A stretch of 64,000 nt of DNA, taken from positions 124,001-188,000 of the forward strand of contig CAWIAG010000004.1 in NCBI GenBank assembly GCA_963834015.1. The letters run 5' to 3'. The position numbers and the translations under genes are program-made. Under the pieces are notes generated by a model. The model did no database searches. It saw nothing but the letters and a program-made list of their open reading frames with translations, and was not told where the DNA came from. Positions within the stretch are counted from its first letter, which is position 1, and every line of letters begins with the position of its first letter. The stretch is from FEN-1297 sp963834015. Its GTDB lineage: Bacteria; Bacteroidota; Ignavibacteria; Ignavibacteriales; Ignavibacteriaceae. Positions 39,058 to 48,926 of this stretch are shown in pieces.

Positions 39058-39154
39058 AGTTATATTATTTATCTAAAAATAAGCAAATTTAGATATTTTT
39101 TATACAGTATTTTAAATTTGAAAATTGTATAATATACATTATCGGAATAAAAAA

Positions 39155-40534
39155 TTATTTGTTTAGGAGGGTATCTAATTTTGGCCTGGATATATTAAGT
39201 AATCTTGAAGTTAATGATTTATTTCCATTAGCCTTTTTTAAAACTTCTTTTGCATAAATCTTATTAAGTTCTTTCATTTTTGTTTTTGCAAAATAAATGT
39301 ATAATCGAATTTGATCAGGAAAATAAGCTGATTCTTCCAGATTGTTTTCAATAGACTTATCTCTTGCTTTTAAAATATATGAAAGATCTTGAAATTTAAT
39401 TAGATTATCCTCCGTTAATAAAACAGATCTCTCTATTGCGTTTCTGATTTCCCTTACATTACCCGGCCAGGAGTAATTATTAATAAAATCTTTTGCTTCA
39501 CTACTTATTTTACCGATATTTTTATCGAATTGTGTTTTAAATTCTTTAATAAAATGGTCTGCAAGCAGTAAAGCATCTCCCTCTCGATTCCGTAAAGGCG
39601 GAATCTCAATATTAACAGTATTTAGACGGTGATATAGATCTGCGCGGAAAATATTGTTCTCAATCAATTCTTCCAGGTTCATATTAGTAGAGGATATAAT
39701 TCTTGTATTAATTGGAATATCCATTAGCCCGCCGAGACGTCGGATTAATTTTTTATCAATTGCTCTTAATAGTTTTTTTTGAATGTTTAGACTTAAGTCT
39801 CCGATTTCATCCAGAAATAATGTTCCTTTTTCCGCAAGTTCAAATAAACCTATTTTTCTGTTCTTCGCATTTGTAAAAGCGCCCGGTTCGTAACCAAATA
39901 GTTCCGATTCAAGTAAATTTTCCGGAATTGAAGAGCAAACAATATCCACAAAAGGACCGGTAATCTCTTTATTACTATTATGGATGGCTCTGGCTATTAA
40001 ACCTTTGCCTGTTCCGGTTTCACCACGGATAAGTATATTTACATCTTTATTTGCTGCTACTTTTTTTGCTATATAAATGGTTCTTAAGAAATTTTTTGAA
40101 TTGCCGATAATTGATTTGAAATCATATAATCCCCCACCTGTACTTCCAAGTAATTGTGATGTTGTAAGGTAGGTATTATTAATTAATATTTCCTCTAAAT
40201 AAGATATGAACATTGAAAGTTCATATGGAAAAATAAAAATATTTATAAAACCAAGTTTGGCCAATGAGCTGACCAGTAGTGTATTGTTGTTCGGGACAAC
40301 GAATATTATTTTATTTTTAATATTATATCGAATCTTTAGCAGTCTGGTTAATAATTTTGATTCTATATAATTAATTTGAAGAATTATAATAGAGTCGGGA
40401 GTTATGGCAAATCTTTGTGCGTAAGAGGCGTAAACCGGTAGATTCTTTAATTCTAATTGCTTAATTGCTGAATGAATGGATGAAACGTCTTCAATATCTG
40501 AATAGACTTTTAATATTACACGTTTTTTTACCAT
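39155..40534 (-). CDS. Sigma-54-dependent transcriptional activator with degenerate receiver
   Basis: This 459-residue enhancer-binding protein has three parts. Residues 5-118 look like a CheY-type fold without the conserved phosphoacceptor Asp or acidic pocket. Residues about 138-375 form the AAA+ domain: Walker A GETGTGKG (171-178), the sigma-54 contact loop GAFTNA (218-223, normally GAFTGA), Walker B GTLFLDEI (237-244) and RADLYHRLN. Residues about 425-459 are a Fis-type helix-turn-helix. The missing phosphoacceptor suggests control by another route, plausibly by the kinase protein encoded three bases upstream in the same operon. A sigma-54 promoter follows immediately downstream, in front of the tandem-repeat gene, and is its most likely target. 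Confidence 0.92.
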   Translation of the reverse strand: MVKKRVILKVYSDIEDVSSIHSAIKQLELKNLPVYASYAQRFAITPDSIIILQINYIESKLLTRLLKIRYNIKNKIIFVVPNNNTLLVSSLAKLGFINIFIFPYELSMFISYLEEILINNTYLTTSQLLGSTGGGLYDFKSIIGNSKNFLRTIYIAKKVAANKDVNILIRGETGTGKGLIARAIHNSNKEITGPFVDIVCSSIPENLLESELFGYEPGAFTNAKNRKIGLFELAEKGTLFLDEIGDLSLNIQKKLLRAIDKKLIRRLGGLMDIPINTRIISSTNMNLEELIENNIFRADLYHRLNTVNIEIPPLRNREGDALLLADHFIKEFKTQFDKNIGKISSEAKDFINNYSWPGNVREIRNAIERSVLLTEDNLIKFQDLSYILKARDKSIENNLEESAYFPDQIRLYIYFAKTKMKELNKIYAKEVLKKANGNKSLTSRLLNISRPKLDTLLNK

Positions 40535-40537
40535 TTT

Positions 40538-43500
40538 TTAGAATTGTTCTTCGTAGTAGTTTAATTCATTTAATGCTTTATTTCTTTCTGCTTCTTTCAA
40601 ATAAAGACTTCTTAAGCGCCTGTCGTTAATATTTTCTGCTATATATTTAATTAATAGTTTAGAGTATTTTGCATATTCCCTGGATTTATTAATATTTCCT
40701 CTGGTGCTATAGAATCTAAAAAGAGCATAAAGGATTTTCCAGGTTAACTCTGTTATGTGCAAATTAATCATAAGGTTGTATGCAGTTAAGAAATAATCTA
40801 ATGAAGGTATTGATCCAAGAAGTGGATTGAGTTCGCTTATTATTCCTAACATATAATCCTTTTCTGCTTCAAAAATATTATTTTCATTGCATAGTTCAAT
40901 AAGCTTTTCCGAACGCAATTCTACTACAGCTTCATCAAGTATATTTAATTTTATCATTATCTGAACAATATTCATAGTACAGGAAAAATAGTCATACTTT
41001 CTTTCATCAATTGAAATTTTTGTTCGTACTTCCGTTAATGAATGAAGAATATTATTCAAATCCCCGTCTAAGATTTTGCTTAAGTTTAATAAATATTCAA
41101 AATTGTTTTTATGAGTTTCTGAAGGTTCTTCTTTAATCGAAGAATCAAATTCTTTAATTAATTGAAGAAGTTTGCCATTATCACCTATTGTAAAATATAA
41201 TTTTCCTAAAAGAAAAAGAGCTTGCAGTTCTTCTTCTTTATTTTGAAGCTGTCTGAAAACTTTTATTGAGTCGTTTAATAAATCAAATGCTTTTTGATAT
41301 TCGCACATCAGCAAATATATCTCACCAAGATTAGATTCGACTAATCCCTGCCCATCCTTAATCCCAAAACTGTTAAAAATCGAGTAGGCTTTAGTATAAT
41401 TTTCAGTTGATTTTTCAAATTCTAATGAATTAAAATAATAAATACCGAAATTTACAAGAAGCTTCGCTTCCTGTTGCATGTTGCCGATTGATTGGTTAAG
41501 GTTGAAAGATTGGTTCCAGTAAGCTAATGCCTGTTCAACATCCCCCTTCATGCTGTAAATGTTCCCAATATTCATTAAGATTTCTGCTTGCCTGAATTTA
41601 AGGCAGCCATTTTGATAAACTGAATTAGTCTTTTCGAAAAATTGCAAGGCAGAATCAAGATCGTTGTTTTTATAAATTGAAATGAGCCCTAATAGTTGAT
41701 AGCTTGATCCCAATAACTCGGGGTTGATATTTTTCAAACTAATTAAATTATTGCATATTTTTTCTGTTTCAGCATAATTATTAAGATTAAAATTGACATT
41801 TGCCAAATCAAGCAAAAGAGTATTTTTGCGGGATAAGTCCGAAATCGATGTAATTAATAATTCCATCAAATCTTTTCCCTCAATTAGCTCACCCTGTCCA
41901 ACAAGGCATCTGGTTTTTAATATTTGCAATTCAGTTTTATCTGTTTCATATTTACAGACCGGGAGAAGTTCATTTACCAGGTTCAGAACAGTTTGGTAAT
42001 CATTCAACTTAGTGAGAACTTTACAATACTCAATGTTTATACTAAGTCTGTTCTCCATGGTAAGGGGGAAACCAAGGATATGTTCAAGGATGGATTTTTG
42101 GAATGAATAAGCAGAAACTTGTTCTGCCCGGTTTAATTCTTCTTTTAAATATTTAAAACTTTCTTCATAACACTCGGCAAGTTCAAACTGGCGGGCAAGT
42201 TCATTCGGGTTGTATCCCGGGAAATTGCAACTTAAAAATACAGCAATTTGATTATGATAATTCTTTTTCTGCGTTATACCGGAATAAATATATCTTTTTA
42301 AACCTTCTGAAGTAAAAACCGGGTTTGCACCGGTTGTAATTTCTTGGACTATATTTTTACGGGAAAGTAAATTCAAAAGATGAGATATCTCATTCTCTGA
42401 TAATTTATAATATTTTTCTATTATATTCTGGCTGGGAAAAACTTCAAATGCAGATATTAACCGGGCAAGAGATAATTCACTTTCTGAAAGACTATTTATT
42501 CTTATTTTATAAATTTCTTCATGTGAACCTTTAAGTAAATTTAAGGTTTTAACATTGGTTGATATCTCAATTCCTCCGGGAGCAAATTTAATAATATTAA
42601 GCAAGATAAGATCTTTAAAAAAACTTTCAAGACTCCCTGGAAGCAGATCTGCATAAGATAATATTAACTGTTTATATTGCTCCTTCGGGAAGTTTTGTGC
42701 AAAACTCATATCTAAATATTCCGACAAATGAGATTCTGTAAAAGGTGTTAGATTTATTTCTCTCAGATTAGAAATAAACTCTGAAGTATTATGACGGTCA
42801 GAATTTTCAGTTATTATAATCTTTATATGATTAACTTGAAGAATGGGAATTATGTTTTTAAATATTTCAGCGCTAAAATCATCGTAATCATTGAAAGAAT
42901 CTAAAATCAAAACAAAATTGCTTCCAGTAGTAATCTGATTCAGGATAGAATTAATTTCGTCGGCAAAATTGGATGGTAAATTATTAAAAAGCTTATCGAT
43001 TTGTTCGATAAGCTCTGACGACAAATTCGGATAAACAAAGTTGTTATAAATTATTTTTTTTAAAAACGATTTTATAAATTCAGTTCCGATTAACGAATTA
43101 TCGAAATCAATCATTATTGAATTCTTAATGCATGAAAATAATGCGTAAGCAAGAGTTGTTTTCCCGGCACCTTCCGAACCCTTTATAATAAATACTTCCC
43201 TGCTGATTTGATCAGAAAGGTATGTTTTTAATATCGTTAAGCAATCTTTTCTGCCGGCAAAAACTTTAGCCGGTAGCCAATCTTTATATTGTTCTTCATC
43301 AATTTCAATATTTAAGTCATTCAGTATTTGAATAGCATTTGAATAACGTTCTAAAGGGTCTTTTTTTAATAATTTTTTAATTACATCAACTGTTTTAAAA
43401 GATACATCTGCTGCCGGGTAATCAAATTCATTTTCAATATGAGCTTTATAAATATCAAGTTCATTATCCGTTTTAAATGGAAATTGATTGTATGCCAACC

Positions 43501-44107
43501 GATAAAGTATTATACCAAGAGAGTAAAAATCAACCCGGTAATCGTGATTTTCGTTTTTCAATATTTCCGGGGCAATATATTCGGCAGTCCCCCTGATGAT
43601 TGTTTCCTTATTTCCAAAAGTCCATTGAGCAAATCCCAAATCAATTAATTTTATAGTCGGTTTTTCATCAACGTATGAAACAAGGATGTTTTCGGGTTTA
43701 AGATCGTAATAAATGTAATTAGAGAGATGCAGATAATAAAGGACGGAACAAAGTTGTTTAATAACTTCTTTGAAAGAAAGTTCATCAGTTAACTCATCAC
43801 ATTCCAAAAGGCTCCTGCCTTTAAAGTATTCAAGGGTAATAAATTTACTTCCAATTGTGATATCTGTATCATCTGCATCTGTAGTGATTACAGTTCCAAT
43901 GTCAAATGTTTTTATAATGTTGGGGTGAGATGTTTTACGAAGAGTAAAAAACTCAGATGTAAAGAGTTCTTCTTCACTTTCTCCAACAATGGGAGGAAGG
44001 ATTTTAATAGCAACATTTTTCCCAGAAAACTCACTGTCCAGGCACAGGTAAACAGAGCTTCGTCCTTTTCCTAAAAGTTTTTTTATCGTGTATCTTTGAT
44101 TTATCAT
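40538..44107 (-). CDS. Ser/Thr protein kinase - P-loop ATPase - TPR regulatory protein
   Basis: The 1189-residue protein starts with a eukaryotic-type kinase domain (about 6-270): glycine loop GKGRSSVY (13-20), VAIK with Lys35, catalytic loop YYDLKPEN (133-140; the usual HRD is YYD, but Asp135 and Asn140 are kept), DLG (156-158) for DFG, and APE (179-181). A STAND-like ATPase follows with P-loop GSEGAGKT (310-317) and LVLILDSF. The C-terminal half (about 620-1189) is a TPR array. This architecture resembles PknK/MalT-type signal integrators, where TPRs receive the signal. Its ATG overlaps the stop of the permease gene (ATGA) and the activator gene follows after three bases, so transporter, kinase and activator are translationally linked. 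Confidence 0.92.
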   Translation of the reverse strand: MINQRYTIKKLLGKGRSSVYLCLDSEFSGKNVAIKILPPIVGESEEELFTSEFFTLRKTSHPNIIKTFDIGTVITTDADDTDITIGSKFITLEYFKGRSLLECDELTDELSFKEVIKQLCSVLYYLHLSNYIYYDLKPENILVSYVDEKPTIKLIDLGFAQWTFGNKETIIRGTAEYIAPEILKNENHDYRVDFYSLGIILYRLAYNQFPFKTDNELDIYKAHIENEFDYPAADVSFKTVDVIKKLLKKDPLERYSNAIQILNDLNIEIDEEQYKDWLPAKVFAGRKDCLTILKTYLSDQISREVFIIKGSEGAGKTTLAYALFSCIKNSIMIDFDNSLIGTEFIKSFLKKIIYNNFVYPNLSSELIEQIDKLFNNLPSNFADEINSILNQITTGSNFVLILDSFNDYDDFSAEIFKNIIPILQVNHIKIIITENSDRHNTSEFISNLREINLTPFTESHLSEYLDMSFAQNFPKEQYKQLILSYADLLPGSLESFFKDLILLNIIKFAPGGIEISTNVKTLNLLKGSHEEIYKIRINSLSESELSLARLISAFEVFPSQNIIEKYYKLSENEISHLLNLLSRKNIVQEITTGANPVFTSEGLKRYIYSGITQKKNYHNQIAVFLSCNFPGYNPNELARQFELAECYEESFKYLKEELNRAEQVSAYSFQKSILEHILGFPLTMENRLSINIEYCKVLTKLNDYQTVLNLVNELLPVCKYETDKTELQILKTRCLVGQGELIEGKDLMELLITSISDLSRKNTLLLDLANVNFNLNNYAETEKICNNLISLKNINPELLGSSYQLLGLISIYKNNDLDSALQFFEKTNSVYQNGCLKFRQAEILMNIGNIYSMKGDVEQALAYWNQSFNLNQSIGNMQQEAKLLVNFGIYYFNSLEFEKSTENYTKAYSIFNSFGIKDGQGLVESNLGEIYLLMCEYQKAFDLLNDSIKVFRQLQNKEEELQALFLLGKLYFTIGDNGKLLQLIKEFDSSIKEEPSETHKNNFEYLLNLSKILDGDLNNILHSLTEVRTKISIDERKYDYFSCTMNIVQIMIKLNILDEAVVELRSEKLIELCNENNIFEAEKDYMLGIISELNPLLGSIPSLDYFLTAYNLMINLHITELTWKILYALFRFYSTRGNINKSREYAKYSKLLIKYIAENINDRRLRSLYLKEAERNKALNELNYYEEQF

Positions 44108-45387
44108 TCTTTTACCTGAAATTTATAAAGTGAACTAATTTTTCTGCCAAGGCTATTTGCGGCAAATAATGTAAAGAATAAAGCTAATCCCGGGAATAAA
44201 ATCATCCACCATGCTTGAGAAATATAATTTTGCCCGGCTTCAATCATAGAACCCCATGAAGGATAATTACTTCCCGTTCCCAGACCTAAATAACTTAATG
44301 CCGCCTCAGCTAAAATAACATTTCCATACTGAAAAACTAAATTTACTATAATAGGTATCAGCATATAGGGTAAGGTCTCCTTTAATAATAAATTTGTTTT
44401 TGATAACCCGATATGTTGTGCCGAAATAAAAAAATCTTTATTTTTAAGAGATATAACTTCACTTCTTACAATTTTAAATAAGCTCATCCATCCGGAAAAT
44501 CCTAAGACAACCATAACACAAAGAAGTGAATTTCCAAATAAAGCGATTATAAGAATAATAAAAAATACTACCGGAAATGCAAGAAACATGTCGGCAAGTC
44601 TGTTTAATACCGTGTCTGTAATACCTTCTGAATAACCGGCAATAAAACCCATGATTAATCCAAGCAATAGGGATATTATCACAGAGCCTAACCCAATAAA
44701 TAATGAAATACGTGTTCCATATATCAGGCGGATAAATATGTCTCTCCCCAATTCATCTGTGCCTAGTATAAATGTTTTATTTGTAATGAAGGGATAATTA
44801 TTTTTGAAAACTAATTTATCAGGTGTTATCAAAATTCCCGAACCATTTTGATAATAAAGAAAATTATTTTCCATTGAAATGCTGTCAGCAAAAATTAAAT
44901 TCTCATTAAAAGATTTTTTTATCAGCCGGTTCTTCAATCCGATAAATTTAGCTGTGCTATTATTGCCGTAGTTATCATTACTTTTTAAATGAAGAACTTT
45001 AACTGTGGAAAGAGGAGGAAGAAGTTTTGTAACCGCTAAATCTTTTTGAAAGTCCGGATTATCATCTGTTATTAAGGGTGCAAAAAAGAAGAATGAAAGA
45101 AGTAATATAATAACTACAGTTGTTAAGTTTATACTTATTTGAGAAACTTTTGCTTTTTTCCCGATGGTTAATAAATAAATTATAATTACAATTAAAAAAA
45201 TTACCGATATCAGCAAATCAATCAATGGATAGTCTGTCTGCGCAATTGCTACTGAGGGCGAATTAATAAATACCTGAATATAAAGTAAAATAAGTATAAA
45301 AGTGTTTATAATAATATTTAACCTGAAACAAAATAAGAATAATGCTAATATTAAAATTAATTGGCGAATTTTAAATTTGGAAAACAT
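44104..45387 (-). CDS. Peptide-type ABC transporter permease (DppC/OppC-like)
   Basis: The 427-residue permease has the OppC-type core at about 200-420, with GTDELGRDIFIRLIYGTRISLFIG and the EAA-like loop LAEAALSYLGLGTGSNYPSWGSM. Family members are usually near 300 residues. The extra 120 are at the N-terminus and include about three additional hydrophobic segments (about 10-45, 57-75, 88-108) and a periplasmic stretch (about 115-195). With the DppB-like permease it would form the membrane channel for peptides or nickel-type solutes. Its stop overlaps the start of the kinase gene by four bases. Confidence 0.88.
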   Translation of the reverse strand: MFSKFKIRQLILILALFLFCFRLNIIINTFILILLYIQVFINSPSVAIAQTDYPLIDLLISVIFLIVIIIYLLTIGKKAKVSQISINLTTVVIILLLSFFFFAPLITDDNPDFQKDLAVTKLLPPLSTVKVLHLKSNDNYGNNSTAKFIGLKNRLIKKSFNENLIFADSISMENNFLYYQNGSGILITPDKLVFKNNYPFITNKTFILGTDELGRDIFIRLIYGTRISLFIGLGSVIISLLLGLIMGFIAGYSEGITDTVLNRLADMFLAFPVVFFIILIIALFGNSLLCVMVVLGFSGWMSLFKIVRSEVISLKNKDFFISAQHIGLSKTNLLLKETLPYMLIPIIVNLVFQYGNVILAEAALSYLGLGTGSNYPSWGSMIEAGQNYISQAWWMILFPGLALFFTLFAANSLGRKISSLYKFQVKE

Positions 45388-46374
45388 CTAATTTAATATT
45401 CCTTTTGCAATTCTTTTATCAACAAGAGCTTTAATAACATCAGCACAAAAATTTGTTAATATGACCAAAATGCCTGCAACAAAAGTACACCCAATAATAA
45501 GTGGATAGTCACGGGATAAAATCGCATTAACCGTCAAACGTCCCATGCCCGGAAGCGAAAAGATTACCTCAGTAATCAATGCACCGCCAAAAAGCAACCC
45601 TAGCTCTACGCCTGCTACTGATATCAATGGATTAAGTGCATTTGGAAAAATGTGTTTCCAGACTATTTCTTTTTCAGTAAATCCATTTGCGCGTAGGTTC
45701 TCTACAAAAGGTTTATTAAAGACATCTTCAAGATTATCACGCAGATATTTATAAAAAACAGCAGCGCCGTTAAAAGACAGAGTTATTATGGGTAATACAA
45801 GGTGTTGAACGTAATCCAATAATTTTGGAACTGCCGGATATGAGTCGGTATCAAATGAACTTAAACCGGAAGAAGGGAAAACATTTAATTTTTCGGAAAA
45901 AACATAAATTAAGAATACGCCTGCAGCAAAAGAAGGGATAGCGTAAACCGTAAGGCTGATTTTTGATATAATCTTGTCTACTTTGCCGTTTATTTTTTTT
46001 ACAGCTAAAACAGCTAAAAGAAACCCGGACACAATTTGAATAATAAAACTAATTAAAGAAAATATTATTGTGAATGGAAGAGTGTTACTAATAATTTGAA
46101 CGACCGGTATACGGTATGAATATGATATCCCGAAATCACCCTTACTAAGATTTATAATAAACATTTTATATTGGGAAAGCAAAGGACCTTCCAGACTGAA
46201 AGATTTCTTAACCATTTCTGCGAGTTTTGGACTTAACTCGGGAGAAATATATTTTAGAGAAGGATCGCCGGGAGAAATTTTTAATAATAAAAAAAGAAAG
46301 CTCATTAGTAAAAATAAAACCAATAATGAGGTCCAGAATCTTTTTGCCAACACCTTGAATATTTCTTTTTTCAT
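45388..46374 (-). CDS. Peptide-type ABC transporter permease (DppB/OppB-like)
   Basis: This 328-residue permease has six spans, the N-terminal signature FLLLKISPGDPSLKY, LSKGDFGISYSYRIPVVQII and the EAA loop NLRANGFTEKEIVWKHIFPNALNPLI. The start at the ATG at 46374 lies seven bases after the stop of the binding-protein gene. An upstream start at 46425 would overlap that gene and add non-family residues. It pairs with the DppC-like permease, which begins immediately after its stop codon. Confidence 0.92.
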   Translation of the reverse strand: MKKEIFKVLAKRFWTSLLVLFLLMSFLFLLLKISPGDPSLKYISPELSPKLAEMVKKSFSLEGPLLSQYKMFIINLSKGDFGISYSYRIPVVQIISNTLPFTIIFSLISFIIQIVSGFLLAVLAVKKINGKVDKIISKISLTVYAIPSFAAGVFLIYVFSEKLNVFPSSGLSSFDTDSYPAVPKLLDYVQHLVLPIITLSFNGAAVFYKYLRDNLEDVFNKPFVENLRANGFTEKEIVWKHIFPNALNPLISVAGVELGLLFGGALITEVIFSLPGMGRLTVNAILSRDYPLIIGCTFVAGILVILTNFCADVIKALVDKRIAKGILN

Positions 46375-46381
46375 AATTATT

Positions 46382-48046
46382 TTATTTAACTGTTGACCAA
46401 TTCCAGCAGTTGTGAAATATTCCAAGCGGGCTAGCTGTTATATTTTTAATTCTTTTATTGTACGCTGTTATTTTGTCGTCCCAGAATAAAAATGTAACCG
46501 GATTATCTTTGTAAATAATCTCCTGAAGCTTTTTATAAAACGCATTTCTTTCCTCAGGGTTTTGGGTAAGCTCAATTTTTTCCAGCAATTTATCTGCATC
46601 GTTATTTTGATAGCTTGTAACATTCAATGGTGTCTCTGAAAGTTTGGAATACCAGAAAACTTTTAAATCTAGGGGAATTGGCACAGTCCAGCCGGCAACC
46701 CAGGCTGTTAATTCTCTATTGAACATCTTTTGAAAAAAAACTTCAGGTTCAAGTTTTTCAATTATTACTTTTACTCCGATGGCTTGAAGATTATTTTGAA
46801 TTATAGTTGCTGTAAATTCACGTCTGGGATTTCCTCCGGGAATAGAAAGTGTAAATGAAAATTCCTGACCTCCTTTTTTTAGAATTCCGTTCATCTCAGT
46901 ATCTTTCCACCCGGCTTTTGCTAAAATTTCTTTAGATGAATCCGGAGAGAAAGTAAGAGGGTGTAATTCATTGTTAAAGGCATCTTTAAATATAAAAGAA
47001 ACCGGTCCAGATGCAATTTCACCATGATTATTCAAGAATTGCTTTAATATTTCATCTCTGTTTATTGCAAGAGTTAATGCTTTACGAACTTCAAAATTTC
47101 CAAAAAGCTTATTAGGAATAATATGTTTTGTCTTTTTGTAATTATCCGGGTCTATATTATTCCAACCCACATAATCATATTCACGCCCTTTTACTGCAAC
47201 AGTACTAAGCCTATTTGTTTTGGACACTGCAGAATAATCATCAGCTTTTATATCTTGCAATAAATCAATTTCTCCGTTTTTAAGTTGTGTAAGCCCTGAA
47301 TTATAGTCCGGGACTATTTTAAATATCAATTCTGAAATATCATCATTTTTGTATAAAAATGATTTTTTATTAGCATTTAGAATTATTGATTGATTTTTAT
47401 TCCATTTGGAAAGGAAAAATGCTCCGTCCGTTACGGGATTTATCTCCTTTTCCGCCGTAACAAAATCTTTACGGTTTATATTTTTATAAACATGCTCAGG
47501 AATAATAGGAAAATCGATATCATAAAAAGAAGGAGAAGGATTTTTTCTGAAATTTATTATTATAACATAAGGGCTTATAATAACAAATGTTTTTTTGAGA
47601 TCTATATGCATTAGGGAGTCAATATAAAAATTTTTAAAAGTGCCGTAAAGTTTACTTTGAACCATAGGATCGGAATAAACATCAAAAGAAAACACTACAT
47701 CATTTGCAGTAAACTGTTGCCCATCAGACCATATTACATCGTTACGAAGGTAAAGTATTATTGATGAAGAATCTTTGTTCCATTCCCAGGTTTTTGCAAG
47801 CATCGGAAAAGTGTCCAATTCACCTTTAACATTATTCCACTCATGTTCTACAAGGCTGGCATATAAAAGTTCTGAAATATTTCCCTCATTATCGCTGAAT
47901 GCAAATAGAGGATTAAATGATTCGATATCAGAATCAATTGCAACTATTACCCGGCCGGCTTTTTCAGAAGATTCTTTTCGGCACCCGCTTATGAAAAGTA
48001 AAATTATTAGTAATGATAGGATTGAGCTGTTACGGATGATTTTCAT
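46382..48046 (-). CDS. ABC transporter peptide-binding lipoprotein (SBP family 5, DppA/OppA-like)
   Basis: This 554-residue periplasmic binding protein has a lipoprotein signal with lipobox FISGC near residue 21. Family-5 landmarks follow: DSDIESFNPLFAFSDNEG, the TWEWNKDSSSIILYLRNDVIWSDGQ-like SxD segment with FTANDVVFSFD, VRKALTLAINRDEILKQ and the YKKLQEIIYKDNPVTFLF end. It should capture oligopeptides or similar solutes at the outer face of the inner membrane. It is the first gene of the operon that continues through the two permeases, the kinase and the activator. An 82-bp intergenic space separates it from the divergent ATPase genes and probably holds both promoters. I saw no sigma-54 element there. 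Confidence 0.93.
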   Translation of the reverse strand: MKIIRNSSILSLLIILLFISGCRKESSEKAGRVIVAIDSDIESFNPLFAFSDNEGNISELLYASLVEHEWNNVKGELDTFPMLAKTWEWNKDSSSIILYLRNDVIWSDGQQFTANDVVFSFDVYSDPMVQSKLYGTFKNFYIDSLMHIDLKKTFVIISPYVIIINFRKNPSPSFYDIDFPIIPEHVYKNINRKDFVTAEKEINPVTDGAFFLSKWNKNQSIILNANKKSFLYKNDDISELIFKIVPDYNSGLTQLKNGEIDLLQDIKADDYSAVSKTNRLSTVAVKGREYDYVGWNNIDPDNYKKTKHIIPNKLFGNFEVRKALTLAINRDEILKQFLNNHGEIASGPVSFIFKDAFNNELHPLTFSPDSSKEILAKAGWKDTEMNGILKKGGQEFSFTLSIPGGNPRREFTATIIQNNLQAIGVKVIIEKLEPEVFFQKMFNRELTAWVAGWTVPIPLDLKVFWYSKLSETPLNVTSYQNNDADKLLEKIELTQNPEERNAFYKKLQEIIYKDNPVTFLFWDDKITAYNKRIKNITASPLGIFHNCWNWSTVK

Positions 48047-48128
48047 TTTTCAACCAAAATATTAGTAATAATTTTGCCGTTAATTTATTATTTTGTCAGG
48101 TAAATACAAATAGAGTTGTTAATTCATA

Positions 48129-48926
48129 ATGTTAGAAGCAGGTATAAAAGAAATATTATTATTAATCGGTAAAAGGGTAATCCTGTCTAATATTAGTTTT
48201 AAATTAAAAAACAATTGCATTCATTCTATTCTCGGATTAAATGGATCCGGAAAGACCACCTTGATAAGATCTTTAACCTGTTTACTTAATCCTCAATTTT
48301 ATTCCGTTACGGGAAATATTTTTTTCGAAGGTAAAGATATACTGACGCTTAATAAAAATGAACTGCACTTATTACGAAAAAATAGAATAAAATATGTTTT
48401 TCAGGATGCTGTTAACAGCTTTAACCAATTAAAAATTTTTGGATATTATTTTGAGAAGCTTGTAAAGGACAAAGAAGAGATAGATAGTCTGTTGTCATAT
48501 TTTATTTTACCCCGGTATTCTGAATTATATAAAATGTATCCTTATGAAGTAAGCGGCGGTATGGCACAAAGGATTAGTCTTATTTTAGCTCTCTTGGCCC
48601 AGCCCGATATTATTATTTTAGATGAGCCTACTTCGGGTATAGACCCGGCAATTGCAAATTTATTTTTGCTTAGACTAAAGGAATTTGTAAGCAGGGGTAA
48701 TCACTCAATACTACTGGTAACTCATGATATAAATTTTGCTGCTAAAATTAGTAATGAAATTGCTTTTTTGTCTAATACCAATCTTAGCAAATTTCGTTCT
48801 AATGCTGAATTATTTTTACCATTGGAATTCCAGACTAATGTCGGCCCTAATCAAGAACAGTGCACCGCCATAAATTCAGAATTATTTAAAAAATTTATTG
48901 ATGCATATAAACAGCTATTATTATGA
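48129..48926 (+). CDS. Peptide-type ABC transporter ATPase (DppD/OppD-like)
   Basis: This 265-residue ATPase has Walker A GLNGSGKTT (about 37-45), the Q loop in KYVFQDAVNSF, the signature VSGGMAQR (about 142), Walker B DIIILDEPTSGID and the switch histidine in LLVTHDI. It is shorter than usual OppD (about 320) and lacks the C-terminal cysteine-rich extension of that family. With the next gene it supplies the two motor subunits for the permeases encoded by the divergent operon. The adjacent gene starts four bases before its stop (ATGA overlap). Confidence 0.9.
   Translation: MLEAGIKEILLLIGKRVILSNISFKLKNNCIHSILGLNGSGKTTLIRSLTCLLNPQFYSVTGNIFFEGKDILTLNKNELHLLRKNRIKYVFQDAVNSFNQLKIFGYYFEKLVKDKEEIDSLLSYFILPRYSELYKMYPYEVSGGMAQRISLILALLAQPDIIILDEPTSGIDPAIANLFLLRLKEFVSRGNHSILLVTHDINFAAKISNEIAFLSNTNLSKFRSNAELFLPLEFQTNVGPNQEQCTAINSELFKKFIDAYKQLLL

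Noticed and set aside
48047..48128. A sigma-54 promoter in the divergent region between the binding-protein and ATPase genes.
   Set aside because: GGCAAAA and TTTTGCC are present, but no second element at the required spacing was found on either strand.
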